Assembly (NCBI GenBank): GCA_016789705.1
Contig: JAEUQR010000028.1
Span: forward strand, 1 to 64,000
DNA from: Acidobacteriota bacterium
GTDB taxonomy: Bacteria; Acidobacteriota; Vicinamibacteria; Vicinamibacterales; UBA2999
DNA length: 64,000 nt
Direction of reading: 5' to 3'
Shown piece after piece: positions 56,000-64,000 of the stretch. The translations under genes were made by a program, and so were the position numbers. The number at the start of each line of letters is the position of its first letter. The stretch's first letter is position 1. The notes beneath the pieces were generated by a model. That model was given only the letters and a program-made list of their open reading frames with translations, had not been told where the DNA came from and searched no databases.

Positions 56000-57516
56000 C
56001 CCTCCTCGCCGGTGCGCTGCTCGCGCTGTCGTTCCCGCGCTACGGCCACGCGGTGGTGGCGCTCGTCGCCATCGTGCCGCTCATCGTCGCGGTGGCCGGC
56101 TGGCGCGGCCGTCCCGGCGACTTCCGCGGCCAGCCGTTTCGCCGTGGCGCCGCGCTTGGCGCCGCCGCCGGACTCGTCCACTACCTCGGTACCATCTACT
56201 GGACCGGCGCGGTCGTCGAGACCTTCGGCGGCCTGCCCGGTATCGTCGCCTGGTTGTGCGCGGCGCTGCTGGCGCTCTACATGGCGGCCTACACGGCGCT
56301 CGCCTGCGGCCTGCTCGGCGCCACGGTACAACGGCTCGGCGCCCTCGGCCTCGTGATCACCCCGGTGGCGTGGGTGGCGGCCGAGTTCGCGCGCGGTCAC
56401 GTGCTCGGCGGTTTCCCGTGGATTCCGCTCGGCAGCGCCGTCGTCACCCTCGTGCCCGTGGCGCAGCTGGCGAGTCTGGTCGGCGTCTACGGGCTGTCGT
56501 TCTTCCTCGTCACGCTCGGCACCCTCGTGGCGCTGGCGCTCGCCAGCGACGGGCGCACGCGGGTGAAGGCGGCCGCGGCAGCGGTGGTGCTGCTGCTCGC
56601 CGTGTCGGTCTGGGGCAGCCTCCGGGTGGCCGACGCGCGCCTGACGCAGGAAGGGACGCCGCTCACCGTGGGACTCATCCAGCCGAACATCTCGCAGGAT
56701 GACAAGTGGAACCGCGCGATGGTGGGCGAGATCGGGCGCCGCTTCACGGCCCTCACGCGCCGTGCCGTGGCGGATGGCGCCGAGGCCATCGTGTGGCCCG
56801 AGTCGTCGACGCCGTATCTCTTCAACGAGGACCCGGTGCAGTCCGAGGCCGTGCGCGCGCTCGTGCGCGAATCGGGCGTGCCGCTGCTCTTCGGCACGGA
56901 TGAAGTGGAGCGGGGCAGTCCTGACACGTACTACAACTCCGCCTTCATGCTCGATCCGACCGGCGCGGTGGCGGCCGTCTACCGTAAGATCCAGCTGGTG
57001 CCCTTCGGCGAGTTCGTGCCGCTCAAGCAGTTTTTGTTCTTCGTCGCGCCGCTCGTCGAGGCGGTGTCGGAGTTCACGCCCGGCGACCGCGTGACGATGC
57101 TGCCGATTGGCGGGCACATGGCGAGCACGGCCATCTGCTACGAGGTCGTGTATCCCCATCTCATCCGGCGCGGCGTGCTCGAAGGCGCCGAACTGCTGAC
57201 GACGATCACCAACGATGCGTGGTACGGCGACTCCTCGGCGCCCTACCAGCATTTCGAACTCGCCTCGATGCGCGCCATCGAGCAGGGGCGGTATCTCGCG
57301 CGGGCCGCGAACACCGGCATTTCCGGCATCATCGACCCCTACGGCCGGCCGGTCGTGGCGACGCGCGTCTTCGAGGAAGCCGTCGTCACCGCCGAGATCC
57401 GCTTCCTGCAGTCGCGCACGCTGTATGCGACAATCGGAGACGCGGTGGCCATCGCCTCGCTCGTCGCGGCGCTCGCAACCGCGGCGTGGCTGGTGCTGAC
57501 CCGCCCCGCGCGGTAG
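55984..57516 (+). CDS. lnt: Apolipoprotein N-acyltransferase
   Basis: 510 residues from a CTG at 55984. It adds the third acyl chain to lipoproteins in the inner membrane. The catalytic triad is Glu273 (VWPESSTPY), Lys335 (YRKIQLVPFGEF) and Cys385 (AICYEV), close to E. coli 267/335/387. The N-terminus LDYPLALLAGALLALSFPRYG is the conserved first helix of Lnt, but no ATG, GTG or TTG precedes it in frame; the first standard codon, GTG at 56053, would cut that helix off. The gene overlaps the SPOR gene by 16 bases. Confidence 0.88.
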   Translation: MDYPLALLAGALLALSFPRYGHAVVALVAIVPLIVAVAGWRGRPGDFRGQPFRRGAALGAAAGLVHYLGTIYWTGAVVETFGGLPGIVAWLCAALLALYMAAYTALACGLLGATVQRLGALGLVITPVAWVAAEFARGHVLGGFPWIPLGSAVVTLVPVAQLASLVGVYGLSFFLVTLGTLVALALASDGRTRVKAAAAAVVLLLAVSVWGSLRVADARLTQEGTPLTVGLIQPNISQDDKWNRAMVGEIGRRFTALTRRAVADGAEAIVWPESSTPYLFNEDPVQSEAVRALVRESGVPLLFGTDEVERGSPDTYYNSAFMLDPTGAVAAVYRKIQLVPFGEFVPLKQFLFFVAPLVEAVSEFTPGDRVTMLPIGGHMASTAICYEVVYPHLIRRGVLEGAELLTTITNDAWYGDSSAPYQHFELASMRAIEQGRYLARAANTGISGIIDPYGRPVVATRVFEEAVVTAEIRFLQSRTLYATIGDAVAIASLVAALATAAWLVLTRPAR

Positions 57517-57525
57517 GCACGACAA

Positions 57526-57553
57526 GGAGCAGGGAACGTGGCGCAGGCACAGG
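57526..57553 (+). repeat. Seven-base repeat array spanning the prfB Shine-Dalgarno and start
   Basis: GGAGCAG, GGAACGT, GGCGCAG, GCACAGG in register. The first 13 bases, GGAGCAGGGAACG, are identical to those in uvrC; the units supply both the prfB AAGGAG and its GTG. Confidence 0.5.
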
Positions 57554-58675
57554 ACGAACTGGTTCGGCGGTCGGGAGATCTGCTCAAACGAGCTGGCGAT
57601 CTCCGGAGCTATCTTTGACCGGGCTACCGGTACCGACGAACTCGCCACGCTCGAAGCCCGCATCTCCGCGCCCGACTTCTGGAAGGATCAGGCCGAGGCC
57701 CAGAAAGCCCTGCAGCGCCGCCGCCGTCTCAGTGAAGACGTCGAGCTGCGCGATTCGCTCGGACGCCGTATCGGCGACCTCGGCGTGCTGCTCGAGTGGG
57801 CGGCCGGCGGGGAGGACGTGGCCGCCGATCTCGAGCGCGGCCTGAACGAGCTCGAACACGAGATCGACACCGCCGAGACGAAAAAGATGCTCTCGGGCGA
57901 ACACGACAACTCGGCCGCGATTGTCACGATCCATCCCGGCGCCGGCGGCGTCGACTCGCAGGACTGGGCGGAGATGCTGCTCCGCATGTATCTCAAGTGG
58001 GCCGAGAAACGCGGTCTGCGGCGTGAGGTCATCGACTACCAGGCCGGCGAAGAAGCCGGTCTCAAGAGTGTGACGCTGCTGCTCGAAGGCGACTACGCGT
58101 TCGGGCTGATGTCGGCCGAGGCCGGCGTGCATCGGCTCGTCCGCATCTCGCCGTTCGACCAGGCGGCCCGCCGGCACACCGCCTTCGCGTCGGTGTACGT
58201 GTGGCCGCAGATCGACGACGACATCGACATCGAGATCGCCGACAAGGACCTGCGCGTCGACACCTACCGGTCGAGCGGCGCTGGTGGCCAGCACGTCAAC
58301 GTGACCGATTCGGCCATCCGCATCACGCACCTGCCGACCGGGATCGTGGTGTCGTGCCAGAACGAACGGTCGCAGCACAAGAACCGCGACGTCGCCATGA
58401 AAGTGTTGCGGGCGCGCCTCTACGACCTGCGCCTCAAGGAGCAGCAGGCGCGGCTCGAACAGATTGGCGGCGCCAAACGCGACAACGCGTTCGGCAGCCA
58501 GATCCGCAGCTACGTGCTGCAGCCCTACCAGATGATCAAGGACCACCGCACGAAGCTGCAGGTGGGTGACGTACATCGCGTGCTCGACGGCGAGCTGGAC
58601 CCGTTCATCAAGGGCTATCTGATGGCGAAGGCCGCCGGCACGCTGGGGCAGGCGACGCCCGACGACGACGAGTAG
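57538..58675 (+). CDS. prfB: Peptide chain release factor 2 with programmed +1 frameshift
   Basis: 378 residues after a frameshift. The first 26 codons run from the GTG at 57538 to the TGA at 57616-57618. The slip site is CTT-TGA-C preceded by TAT and a Shine-Dalgarno-like GGAG, as in E. coli. The second frame starts at GAC (57617). RF2 reads UGA and UAA, so it controls its own synthesis. SPF in RISPFDQAARRHT gives RF2 specificity, and AGGQHVNVTDSAIRI holds GGQ for peptide release. AAGGAG supports the GTG start. Confidence 0.95.
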
Positions 58676-58742
58676 CGGCTCTTCGAGTCGTCCTGTTCGA
58701 GGCGGAGAGAGCCCCGCGACCACGCCCGCGCACCAGCCGCCG

Positions 58743-61013
58743 TCAGCGGCTCGGCTGCGTGCCGGTGATGAAGGCTTCGGTGATGGCCTGCGGCGTGCCG
58801 GCGTCGACGGGCTGACCGGTGGCGCGATCGACCGGCACGAACACGATGTTGCCCGGCGCCTCGAACTGCGGCGGGTGCTCGCGGTCGCGGCCCTCGAGAT
58901 ACGCGCGCATGATGTCGATCCAGATCGGGAGCGCCGCCGTCGTGCCCGTTTCGCCGTTGCCGATCGGCTTCTTCTCGTCGTAGCCGAGCCACACGCCGAG
59001 CGTGATCTCGGGATCGAAGCCCATGAACCAGGCGTCGGTGTAGTCGTTGACGGTGCCTGTCTTGCCGGCGAGTGGCCAGTTGAGTGAGGCGGCCGAGGCC
59101 GCCGTGCCGCGCTGCACGACGCCGCGCAGCATGTTCGTCATCACGTAGGCGGTGTCGGCGCGGATCGCGTCACGGGCCACCGGCGTGTGCTCTTCGAGCG
59201 TGACGCCTTCGCGGTCGGTGACCGACAGGACCTGCGTGGGCTCGATCCGCACGCCGTGATTCGGGAACGCGCTGTAGGCGGACGCCAGGGCGAGGAGCGT
59301 CGATTCCCCGGCGCCGAGCGCCGACGACAGATACGGCGGCAGCTCACCGGGCAGGCCGAAGCGCGTGGCGTAGGGGGCGACCTGCGCCGGCCCGAGCATC
59401 TCCATCACCAGCACGGCCGGGATGTTCCGTGACCGCTCGAGCGCGGTCCGCAGGGTCAGCGGCCCTTCGAACTTGCCGTCGTAGTTCCGTGGCGTGTAGG
59501 GCGGCTGGCCCGCGCCGGCGTCGAAGGCGTGCGGTTCGTCGACGAGCACCGTGGCCGGCGTGAGTCCGCGGTCGATGGCGGCGGTATAGAGGATGGGCTT
59601 GAAGGTCGAGCCGATCTGGCGCAGGGCCTGCGTCGCGCGGTTGAACTTGCTGCGCTGGAAGTTGAAGCCGCCCACCATCGCGAGCACGTGGCCGGTGCGG
59701 TTCTCGAGGGCCACGACCGCACCTTCGAGCAGCGGCGTCTGCTCGAGCCGCACGGTGGCAGTGTTGGCCGTGGCGTCCACCGTGAGCAGCTCGACGTCCA
59801 CGAGATCGCCGGCCGCGACCACCTGCGACGCGTGCGTGCGACGCGTCCACTGGAAGCTCTCTTTGGTGAGCTCCGCACGCAGCGGGCCGATGCGCAGCGT
59901 GGCGTGTCCGGGGGCGGTGCCTCCAGCGTCCACCCGCTCGACGATCGCCGGCACGATGTCGCCGGGCGCGAGCGCGCGGTTCCAGCGTTCGTGGCGATAG
60001 GTGCCGATGGCGTCGCCCGTGGCCACGGCCTTCGGATGCGCGCGGCGGAAGCCCGTGCGGCGCTTGTCCACCCGGCGCAGGCCGGTGTCGAGGGCGCGCG
60101 TCGCGATGCGCTGCAGGCGCGCGTCGAGCGGTGTCTTCACCGTCAATCCGCTCTCGTAGAGCTGCTGGGCGCCGTAGCGCGCTTCGAGGTGCTTGCGCAC
60201 CTCCTCGAGGTAGTAGGGGGCGAACGACGATTCGCGCGCCGGATCACCGCGCGTGACGATGGGCCGCGCCTTCGCCGCCGTGGCCTCGGCCGCCGGGACG
60301 TAGCCCTCCGCCGCCATGCGGTCGAGGGTGTAATTGCGGCGGCGCAGCGCCGCGTTCATGTTGACATACGGACTCTGCCGCGCATTGCCCTGGAGGATGC
60401 CGGCGATCATCGCCGCTTCCTCGACGGCGAGATCCTGCACGGGTTTGCCGAAGTAGAGCTGGGCGGCGGCTTCGACGCCGTAGGCGCCGTGGCCGAAGTA
60501 CATCTGGTTGCAGTAGAGCGTGAAGATCTCTTCTTTGGTGTAGCGCTTCTCGATCTGCACCGCGAGCAGCAGTTCCTTCACCTTGCGTTCCCAGGTCTTC
60601 TCGTCGGTCAGGAAGAGCTTGCGGGCGAGCTGCTGGGTGAGGGTGCTGGCGCCGCCGGCCTTGCGCATCTCGATCACGTTGGTGACGACGGCGCGGACGA
60701 GGCCGGTGACGCTGAAGCCGAAGTGCTCGAAGAAGCCGGAGTCTTCGGCCGAGAGCACGGCCTGGCGCATGACCGGCGGGATTTCGTCGTAGCGCAGCAC
60801 GACGCGGCGTTCAGTGGCGAATTCGCCCACCACGCTCCCATCGCGGCCAACGACGCGGGTGATGGTGTCGGGTTGGTACTGGTCGAGGGCGGAAATCGCC
60901 GGCAGGTCGTCCGAATAGGCGAAGAGCACGCCGCTCGCGGTGCCGGCGAGCGCGGCACCGACGAAGAGCAGCGCGAGGCCGGCGTGTCGCGCGAACGTGG
61001 GCAGAGCAGACAT
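58743..61013 (-). CDS. mrcA: Class A penicillin-binding protein (PBP1A type)
   Basis: 756 residues. It polymerises and cross-links peptidoglycan. One N-terminal membrane helix (GLALLFVGAALAGTASGVLF). The GT51 transglycosylase covers about 50-230 (LSAEDSGFFEHFGFSVTGLVRA with the catalytic Glu, GGASTLTQQLARKLFL, KEEIFTLYCNQMYFGHGAYG). The transpeptidase has STFK (IGSTFKPILY), the KTGT box (LAGKTGTVNDYTDAWF) and a long OB-like insert between the domains. The C-terminus is short. Unlinked to other wall genes here. Confidence 0.96.
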   Translation of the reverse strand: MSALPTFARHAGLALLFVGAALAGTASGVLFAYSDDLPAISALDQYQPDTITRVVGRDGSVVGEFATERRVVLRYDEIPPVMRQAVLSAEDSGFFEHFGFSVTGLVRAVVTNVIEMRKAGGASTLTQQLARKLFLTDEKTWERKVKELLLAVQIEKRYTKEEIFTLYCNQMYFGHGAYGVEAAAQLYFGKPVQDLAVEEAAMIAGILQGNARQSPYVNMNAALRRRNYTLDRMAAEGYVPAAEATAAKARPIVTRGDPARESSFAPYYLEEVRKHLEARYGAQQLYESGLTVKTPLDARLQRIATRALDTGLRRVDKRRTGFRRAHPKAVATGDAIGTYRHERWNRALAPGDIVPAIVERVDAGGTAPGHATLRIGPLRAELTKESFQWTRRTHASQVVAAGDLVDVELLTVDATANTATVRLEQTPLLEGAVVALENRTGHVLAMVGGFNFQRSKFNRATQALRQIGSTFKPILYTAAIDRGLTPATVLVDEPHAFDAGAGQPPYTPRNYDGKFEGPLTLRTALERSRNIPAVLVMEMLGPAQVAPYATRFGLPGELPPYLSSALGAGESTLLALASAYSAFPNHGVRIEPTQVLSVTDREGVTLEEHTPVARDAIRADTAYVMTNMLRGVVQRGTAASAASLNWPLAGKTGTVNDYTDAWFMGFDPEITLGVWLGYDEKKPIGNGETGTTAALPIWIDIMRAYLEGRDREHPPQFEAPGNIVFVPVDRATGQPVDAGTPQAITEAFITGTQPSR

Positions 61014-61078
61014 GGCAGAGGCCGCGCGGGGCGGACGCCGCTATTGTGCCACCACGCCGCCGGGATGCGAACGCTGCC

Positions 61079-62782
61079 TCAGCGCCGCCGGCGTGGGCCG
61101 CCCTGGCCGCCTGAACTGTGGCCACCGGCGCCGTCACCGCCACGACGACCACGCGGCTCGGCGGCGGTACCGCCCGAGCTGCCTGCGCCGGCCGCCGACG
61201 CCCGTGCGCTCCTTCGGCTCGAGGCAGGTGCGGAGGGCGCGGGCGGTGTGGCCGCCGGGGCTTCGACGCGCGGCACGCGGACGGGAGCGCCGACGGGCGC
61301 CTGCTCGCGCGGCGCGGGTCGCGGCCGTGCGGGCGCGGGTAGGACAGATGTGCCCTCGGCCGGACCTGGTGCCCACCCGCGCTCGGGCGCGCCGGCGGCC
61401 GCCGCGGGATCGATCGGCGGGGCGTCCATCGGGCGCCGGCGTGGCGGCGCGTACGGCGCGGTCTCCTGGCGTGGCACCGCTGCCGGTGGCGCCGGGGGTT
61501 GATATGCAATGGGCGGCACGACGGTGCCGCGTGACGAGGGACGCGGCCCCGGCAGCGCGCGGCGGCCGGGCCGGGTGGCGAAGCGGTCGTCCGGGCCGGC
61601 GGGTCCGCGCGGGCCGATCATCTGCGAGACGAAGCCGCCGAGCACCGGACCCGGCAGGTACCGCGGATCGGTGAGATCACGATCGATCCAGCCGCGGCGG
61701 CCGAACACGTGACGCGGCAGGACCGACCACGTCGAGGCCAGGGGGCCGCCGGGGCCCAGGCGCGCGGCGACGGAGAAGTTCACGAGCGGCCGGCGGTCCC
61801 AGCCGAGCGGCGACCACGCGACGTGGTCGGCGGCGACCGCCCAGCCGACCCACGCCGGCCCCCACGCCCGGTGCGGAATCCAGTACCAGCCGCGCGCCGG
61901 GTGCTGTCCCCAGCGCCCATAGTGATGCACCGGCCACGCCCAGCGCTGCCTGTCGATCCAGGTCCAGCCGTACCGCGTGAAGCGCCACGTCCCCATCTGA
62001 TACGGCCGCCACGCCGGGCCGGCCGCTGGGAACCACACCGGGCCGTAGGGGGCCACCGTGGACCACTGCCCGTTGGCGGCGAGCTCCGCCGCCCAGGGCT
62101 GCACCGGCGGCGGCAGCGCGGCATGCCGGGCGCTCACGGCCGCGTGCAGCCGCCGGTCCGACCATTCGGCGAAGGCATCGCGCGGCGTGCCGCGTTCCCA
62201 GCGCGGCCGTGGGTCGCGCGGGTCCACGCGCAGGATGTCGTCGGTGCCGATTGGCGTCTCGGTGTCTCCCGTGATGAGCGCGGCGTGACCGGCCACCACG
62301 GCGATGACGGTGTCGCCATCGAGGTCCGCCGCCGCGATGTCGTAGACGCCGGCGGCGGCGAGGCGCAGTGGCCCGGCCGGTGACGCGAGGACCAGCGCGT
62401 CGATGTCCGGGGGCGTGTGCACGCGCAGGCGTCCGCGCACGAGCCGCAGGCGCACGCCGGGATCGACACGCACATCGGACACGCGATCGATGTGCACCAC
62501 GCTGCCATCGTCGAGGACGAGTTCGGCGCGGCCGTCGGTCGTGACGAGGCGATCGTCCTCTTCGAGCAGGTCTGGCGCCTGCGCCGGCTGCACGCCGTCG
62601 GGCCGCACGTGGTCGACGCGGCCGTCGATCCAGGCGAGACTGAGCGGGGCAGGAGCACCAGGGGCGTCCGTCTCCGGGCGGGCGCCGGGGAAGGGCGCGC
62701 CGGCGGACGGCTGGGCCGCGGCGGGTGCCGCCAGCGCCAGGAAGGCCACGAAGACGACGGAAGCGAAGCGGTGAGCGCGCAC
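61079..62782 (-). CDS. Exported FecR-domain protein with a Trp-rich (DUF6600-like) C-terminus
   Basis: 567 residues. GGAGGT six bases before the GTG at 62782, and a signal peptide (RFASVVFVAFLALAAPAAAQ), support that start over the GTG at 62815. A FecR-like beta domain covers about 45-180 (LLEEDDRLVTTDGRAELVLDDGSVVHI). Residues about 195-360 repeat W-rich units (WSTVAPYGPVWFPAAGPAWRPY, WRFTRYGWTWIDRQRWAWPVHHYGRW). Pro/Arg/Ala low complexity follows to the end. The combination is common in Acidobacteria; it is probably envelope-associated. Confidence 0.75.
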   Translation of the reverse strand: MRAHRFASVVFVAFLALAAPAAAQPSAGAPFPGARPETDAPGAPAPLSLAWIDGRVDHVRPDGVQPAQAPDLLEEDDRLVTTDGRAELVLDDGSVVHIDRVSDVRVDPGVRLRLVRGRLRVHTPPDIDALVLASPAGPLRLAAAGVYDIAAADLDGDTVIAVVAGHAALITGDTETPIGTDDILRVDPRDPRPRWERGTPRDAFAEWSDRRLHAAVSARHAALPPPVQPWAAELAANGQWSTVAPYGPVWFPAAGPAWRPYQMGTWRFTRYGWTWIDRQRWAWPVHHYGRWGQHPARGWYWIPHRAWGPAWVGWAVAADHVAWSPLGWDRRPLVNFSVAARLGPGGPLASTWSVLPRHVFGRRGWIDRDLTDPRYLPGPVLGGFVSQMIGPRGPAGPDDRFATRPGRRALPGPRPSSRGTVVPPIAYQPPAPPAAVPRQETAPYAPPRRRPMDAPPIDPAAAAGAPERGWAPGPAEGTSVLPAPARPRPAPREQAPVGAPVRVPRVEAPAATPPAPSAPASSRRSARASAAGAGSSGGTAAEPRGRRGGDGAGGHSSGGQGGPRRRR

Positions 62783-62860
62783 GGGCGACCTCCACCCGAC
62801 GAAACGGCGGTGCACCTCGGAACGTCGGCTCCGGCCGGGCGCACGCTGGCTGGCCTGGCC

Positions 62861-62869
62861 AGTATAACA
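62861..62869 (-). promoter_or_regulatory. Extended -10 promoter element of the FecR gene
   Basis: Reverse strand TGT-TATACT, 78 bases before the GTG at 62782. No good -35. Confidence 0.4.
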
Positions 62870-62901
62870 ACGCGCCTCCGGCCGTGACGTTACGTGAAAA
62901 G

Positions 62902-62930
62902 TTGACAGTGCATGACTCAGATTCCATACT
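62902..62930 (+). promoter_or_regulatory. Sigma-70 promoter of the dnaJ-type gene
   Basis: TTGACA, a 17-base spacer and CATACT. The ATG at 62940 is nine bases after the -10, so transcription would begin within a few bases of the start codon. Confidence 0.7.
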
Positions 62931-62939
62931 GAAGACGGT

Positions 62940-64000
62940 ATGGACTTCTACGTCGTGCTGGGCGTGCGACGGGGGGCGAACGACGGCGACATCCGGCGCG
63001 CCTACAGACGTCTCGCCCGTCAATACCATCCCGACATCAATCCCGGGGATCGCGAAGCGGCCGCACGCTTCCGCGACATCGCCACCGCGTACGAAACGCT
63101 CGTCGATCCCGAACGCCGTCAGCGCTACGACGCCGGCGAACACACCGGCCCCGATGCGGCGGACGCGGGCTTTGCCGGCTTCGACTTCTCGCCGCAGGTG
63201 CACGCCGAGCCTTCGACCACCTTCGGCGACCTGTTCGCGAACGTGCTCGTCGGCGCGCCGGATCGCCGTCCGGCGCGCGGCGCCGACGTGCACGTGCAGG
63301 CCGCGGTGACGCTCGAGGACGTGGCGCGCGGCACGACGGCACGCGTGACCGTGGCGCGGCACGTGGCCTGCCGCGTCTGCGCCGGGGGCGGCGTGGCCCC
63401 TGGCGCGCGGGCCGCCTGCCTGGCCTGCGATGGCGGCGGCACCACCCGTGTCGTCCGCGGCCACATGGTCTTCACGCGGCCTTGCGACGGCTGTGATGGG
63501 ACGGGCTACCGCGTGCGGCAGGCGTGCGTGGCCTGTCACGGCGCCGGCACCGAACCACGCAGCGACGTCCTGGACGTGCCGGTACCCCCGGGCGTCCTCG
63601 ATGGCGCGGTCGTCTCCGTTGAGGGCATGGGCCATGGCGGCCGCTTCGGGGGGGCGCCCGGCGACGCCCGAGTCACGATCGCCGTACTGCCGCACCGGTT
63701 GTACCGCCGCGAGGGTGACGACCTCCACGTCGAAGTGCCGGTGGCGGTGCACGAAGCCGCGCTCGGCACACGGATCACGTTGCCGATGCTCGACGGCGCC
63801 CCGGTGCGCCTGAAGGTGCCGCCCGGCACGCAGTCCGGCCAGCGCTTCCGCCTGCGCGAGCGCGGCCTGCCGTCGGCGCGCGGTGGCGTGCCCGGCGATC
63901 TGCTGGCCGAGATCCGCGTGATGCTTCCGCGCGTGCTCGACGAACGCTCGAAGGAACTGCTGCGCGAGTTCGGACGGCTCCAGCCGGACAGCGTCCGCGA
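62940..64000 (+). CDS. dnaJ: DnaJ-type co-chaperone, 3' end cut by window edge
   Basis: About 353 residues in the window, running off the edge. The J domain is residues 2-66 (YVVLGVRRGANDGDIRRAYRR, HPD in QYHPDIN, DPERRQRYD). The G/F linker is short and Gly-poor. Four C-x-x-C-x-G-x-G-type zinc repeats are CRVCAGGG, CLACDGGG, CDGCDGTG and CVACHGAG. The C-terminal client-binding domains follow (GDARVTIAVLPHRLYRREGDDLH). It stimulates DnaK. The poor G/F linker makes a CbpA-like or second DnaJ possible. Confidence 0.92.
   Translation, partial: MDFYVVLGVRRGANDGDIRRAYRRLARQYHPDINPGDREAAARFRDIATAYETLVDPERRQRYDAGEHTGPDAADAGFAGFDFSPQVHAEPSTTFGDLFANVLVGAPDRRPARGADVHVQAAVTLEDVARGTTARVTVARHVACRVCAGGGVAPGARAACLACDGGGTTRVVRGHMVFTRPCDGCDGTGYRVRQACVACHGAGTEPRSDVLDVPVPPGVLDGAVVSVEGMGHGGRFGGAPGDARVTIAVLPHRLYRREGDDLHVEVPVAVHEAALGTRITLPMLDGAPVRLKVPPGTQSGQRFRLRERGLPSARGGVPGDLLAEIRVMLPRVLDERSKELLREFGRLQPDSVR

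Noticed and set aside
57785-58675. RF2 starting at 57785
   Set aside because: This loses the conserved N-terminal helices; the frameshift site at 57613-57619 explains the real gene.

Overview
The window is about 64 kb of very GC-rich chromosomal sequence from a Gram-negative, probably motile bacterium. It is most likely an acidobacterium of the Vicinamibacteria type. The pointers are a secreted protein of the acidobacterial VWFA-related family (36503-38605), a FecR protein with a Trp-rich repeat tail (61079-62782), a DUF6335-like protein with a histone H1-like tail, an outer-membrane beta-barrel, apolipoprotein N-acyltransferase and a flagellar stator pair. This placement is inference from gene content. 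There are no insertion sequences, phage genes, integrases, CRISPR arrays or rRNA operons. No gene-free stretch exceeds about 240 bases.

Layout. 1-11.5 kb: the end of a glycosyltransferase, then motA-motB followed by a signalling block (degenerate PAS/histidine kinase-receiver protein, GGDEF cyclase, HD-GYP phosphodiesterase), two exported proteins, tRNA-Thr, a GGDEF-EAL protein and a lone receiver. 11.5-20.3 kb: uvrA, an ECF sigma factor with a small coupled ORF, an MscS-type channel, 3-methyladenine glycosylase, HtrA protease, Hsp20, efp, thymidine kinase and a membrane protein. 20.3-31.3 kb: Ku behind a structured leader, a CDP-alcohol phosphatidyltransferase, uvrC, a site-2 protease, trpS, scpA-scpB, rluB, an alpha/beta hydrolase, cmk and the histone-like protein. 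31.4-43.3 kb: rpsA, an HU protein, a HIT hydrolase, a truncated acyl-CoA dehydrogenase homologue, a metallochaperone, acyl-CoA dehydrogenase, the VWFA protein, gdhA, a two-subunit B12 mutase with isobutyryl-CoA mutase residues, and a receiver-like protein. 43.3-64 kb: valS-nadC-birA-unknown-trmA family (a tightly overlapping operon), a class I glutamine amidotransferase, argS, mobA, an unknown-TPR pair, SPOR-lnt-prfB, a class A PBP, the FecR protein and the start of a dnaJ-type gene.

How it works together. Genome maintenance is dense (UvrA, UvrC, AAG glycosylase, Ku, ScpAB, HU), next to translation (S1, EF-P, RF2, TrpS, ValS, ArgS, RluB) and cell-envelope genes. Motility and c-di-GMP turnover are clustered beside the stator genes. 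The metabolic genes fit branched-chain or short-chain acyl-CoA and amino-acid catabolism (acyl-CoA dehydrogenase, isobutyryl-CoA mutase-type enzyme, glutamate dehydrogenase).

Most unusual features. (1) Degenerate G-rich or C-rich seven-base tandem repeats recur at seven sites, usually starting at or ending against a stop codon; one array lies in frame inside uvrC. (2) The Ku gene has a multi-stem leader with two Shine-Dalgarno copies competing for one complementary arm. (3) Several genes have a -10 box only 5-9 bases before the start codon, suggesting leaderless mRNAs. (4) lnt appears to start at a CTG. (5) prfB carries the autoregulatory +1 frameshift.
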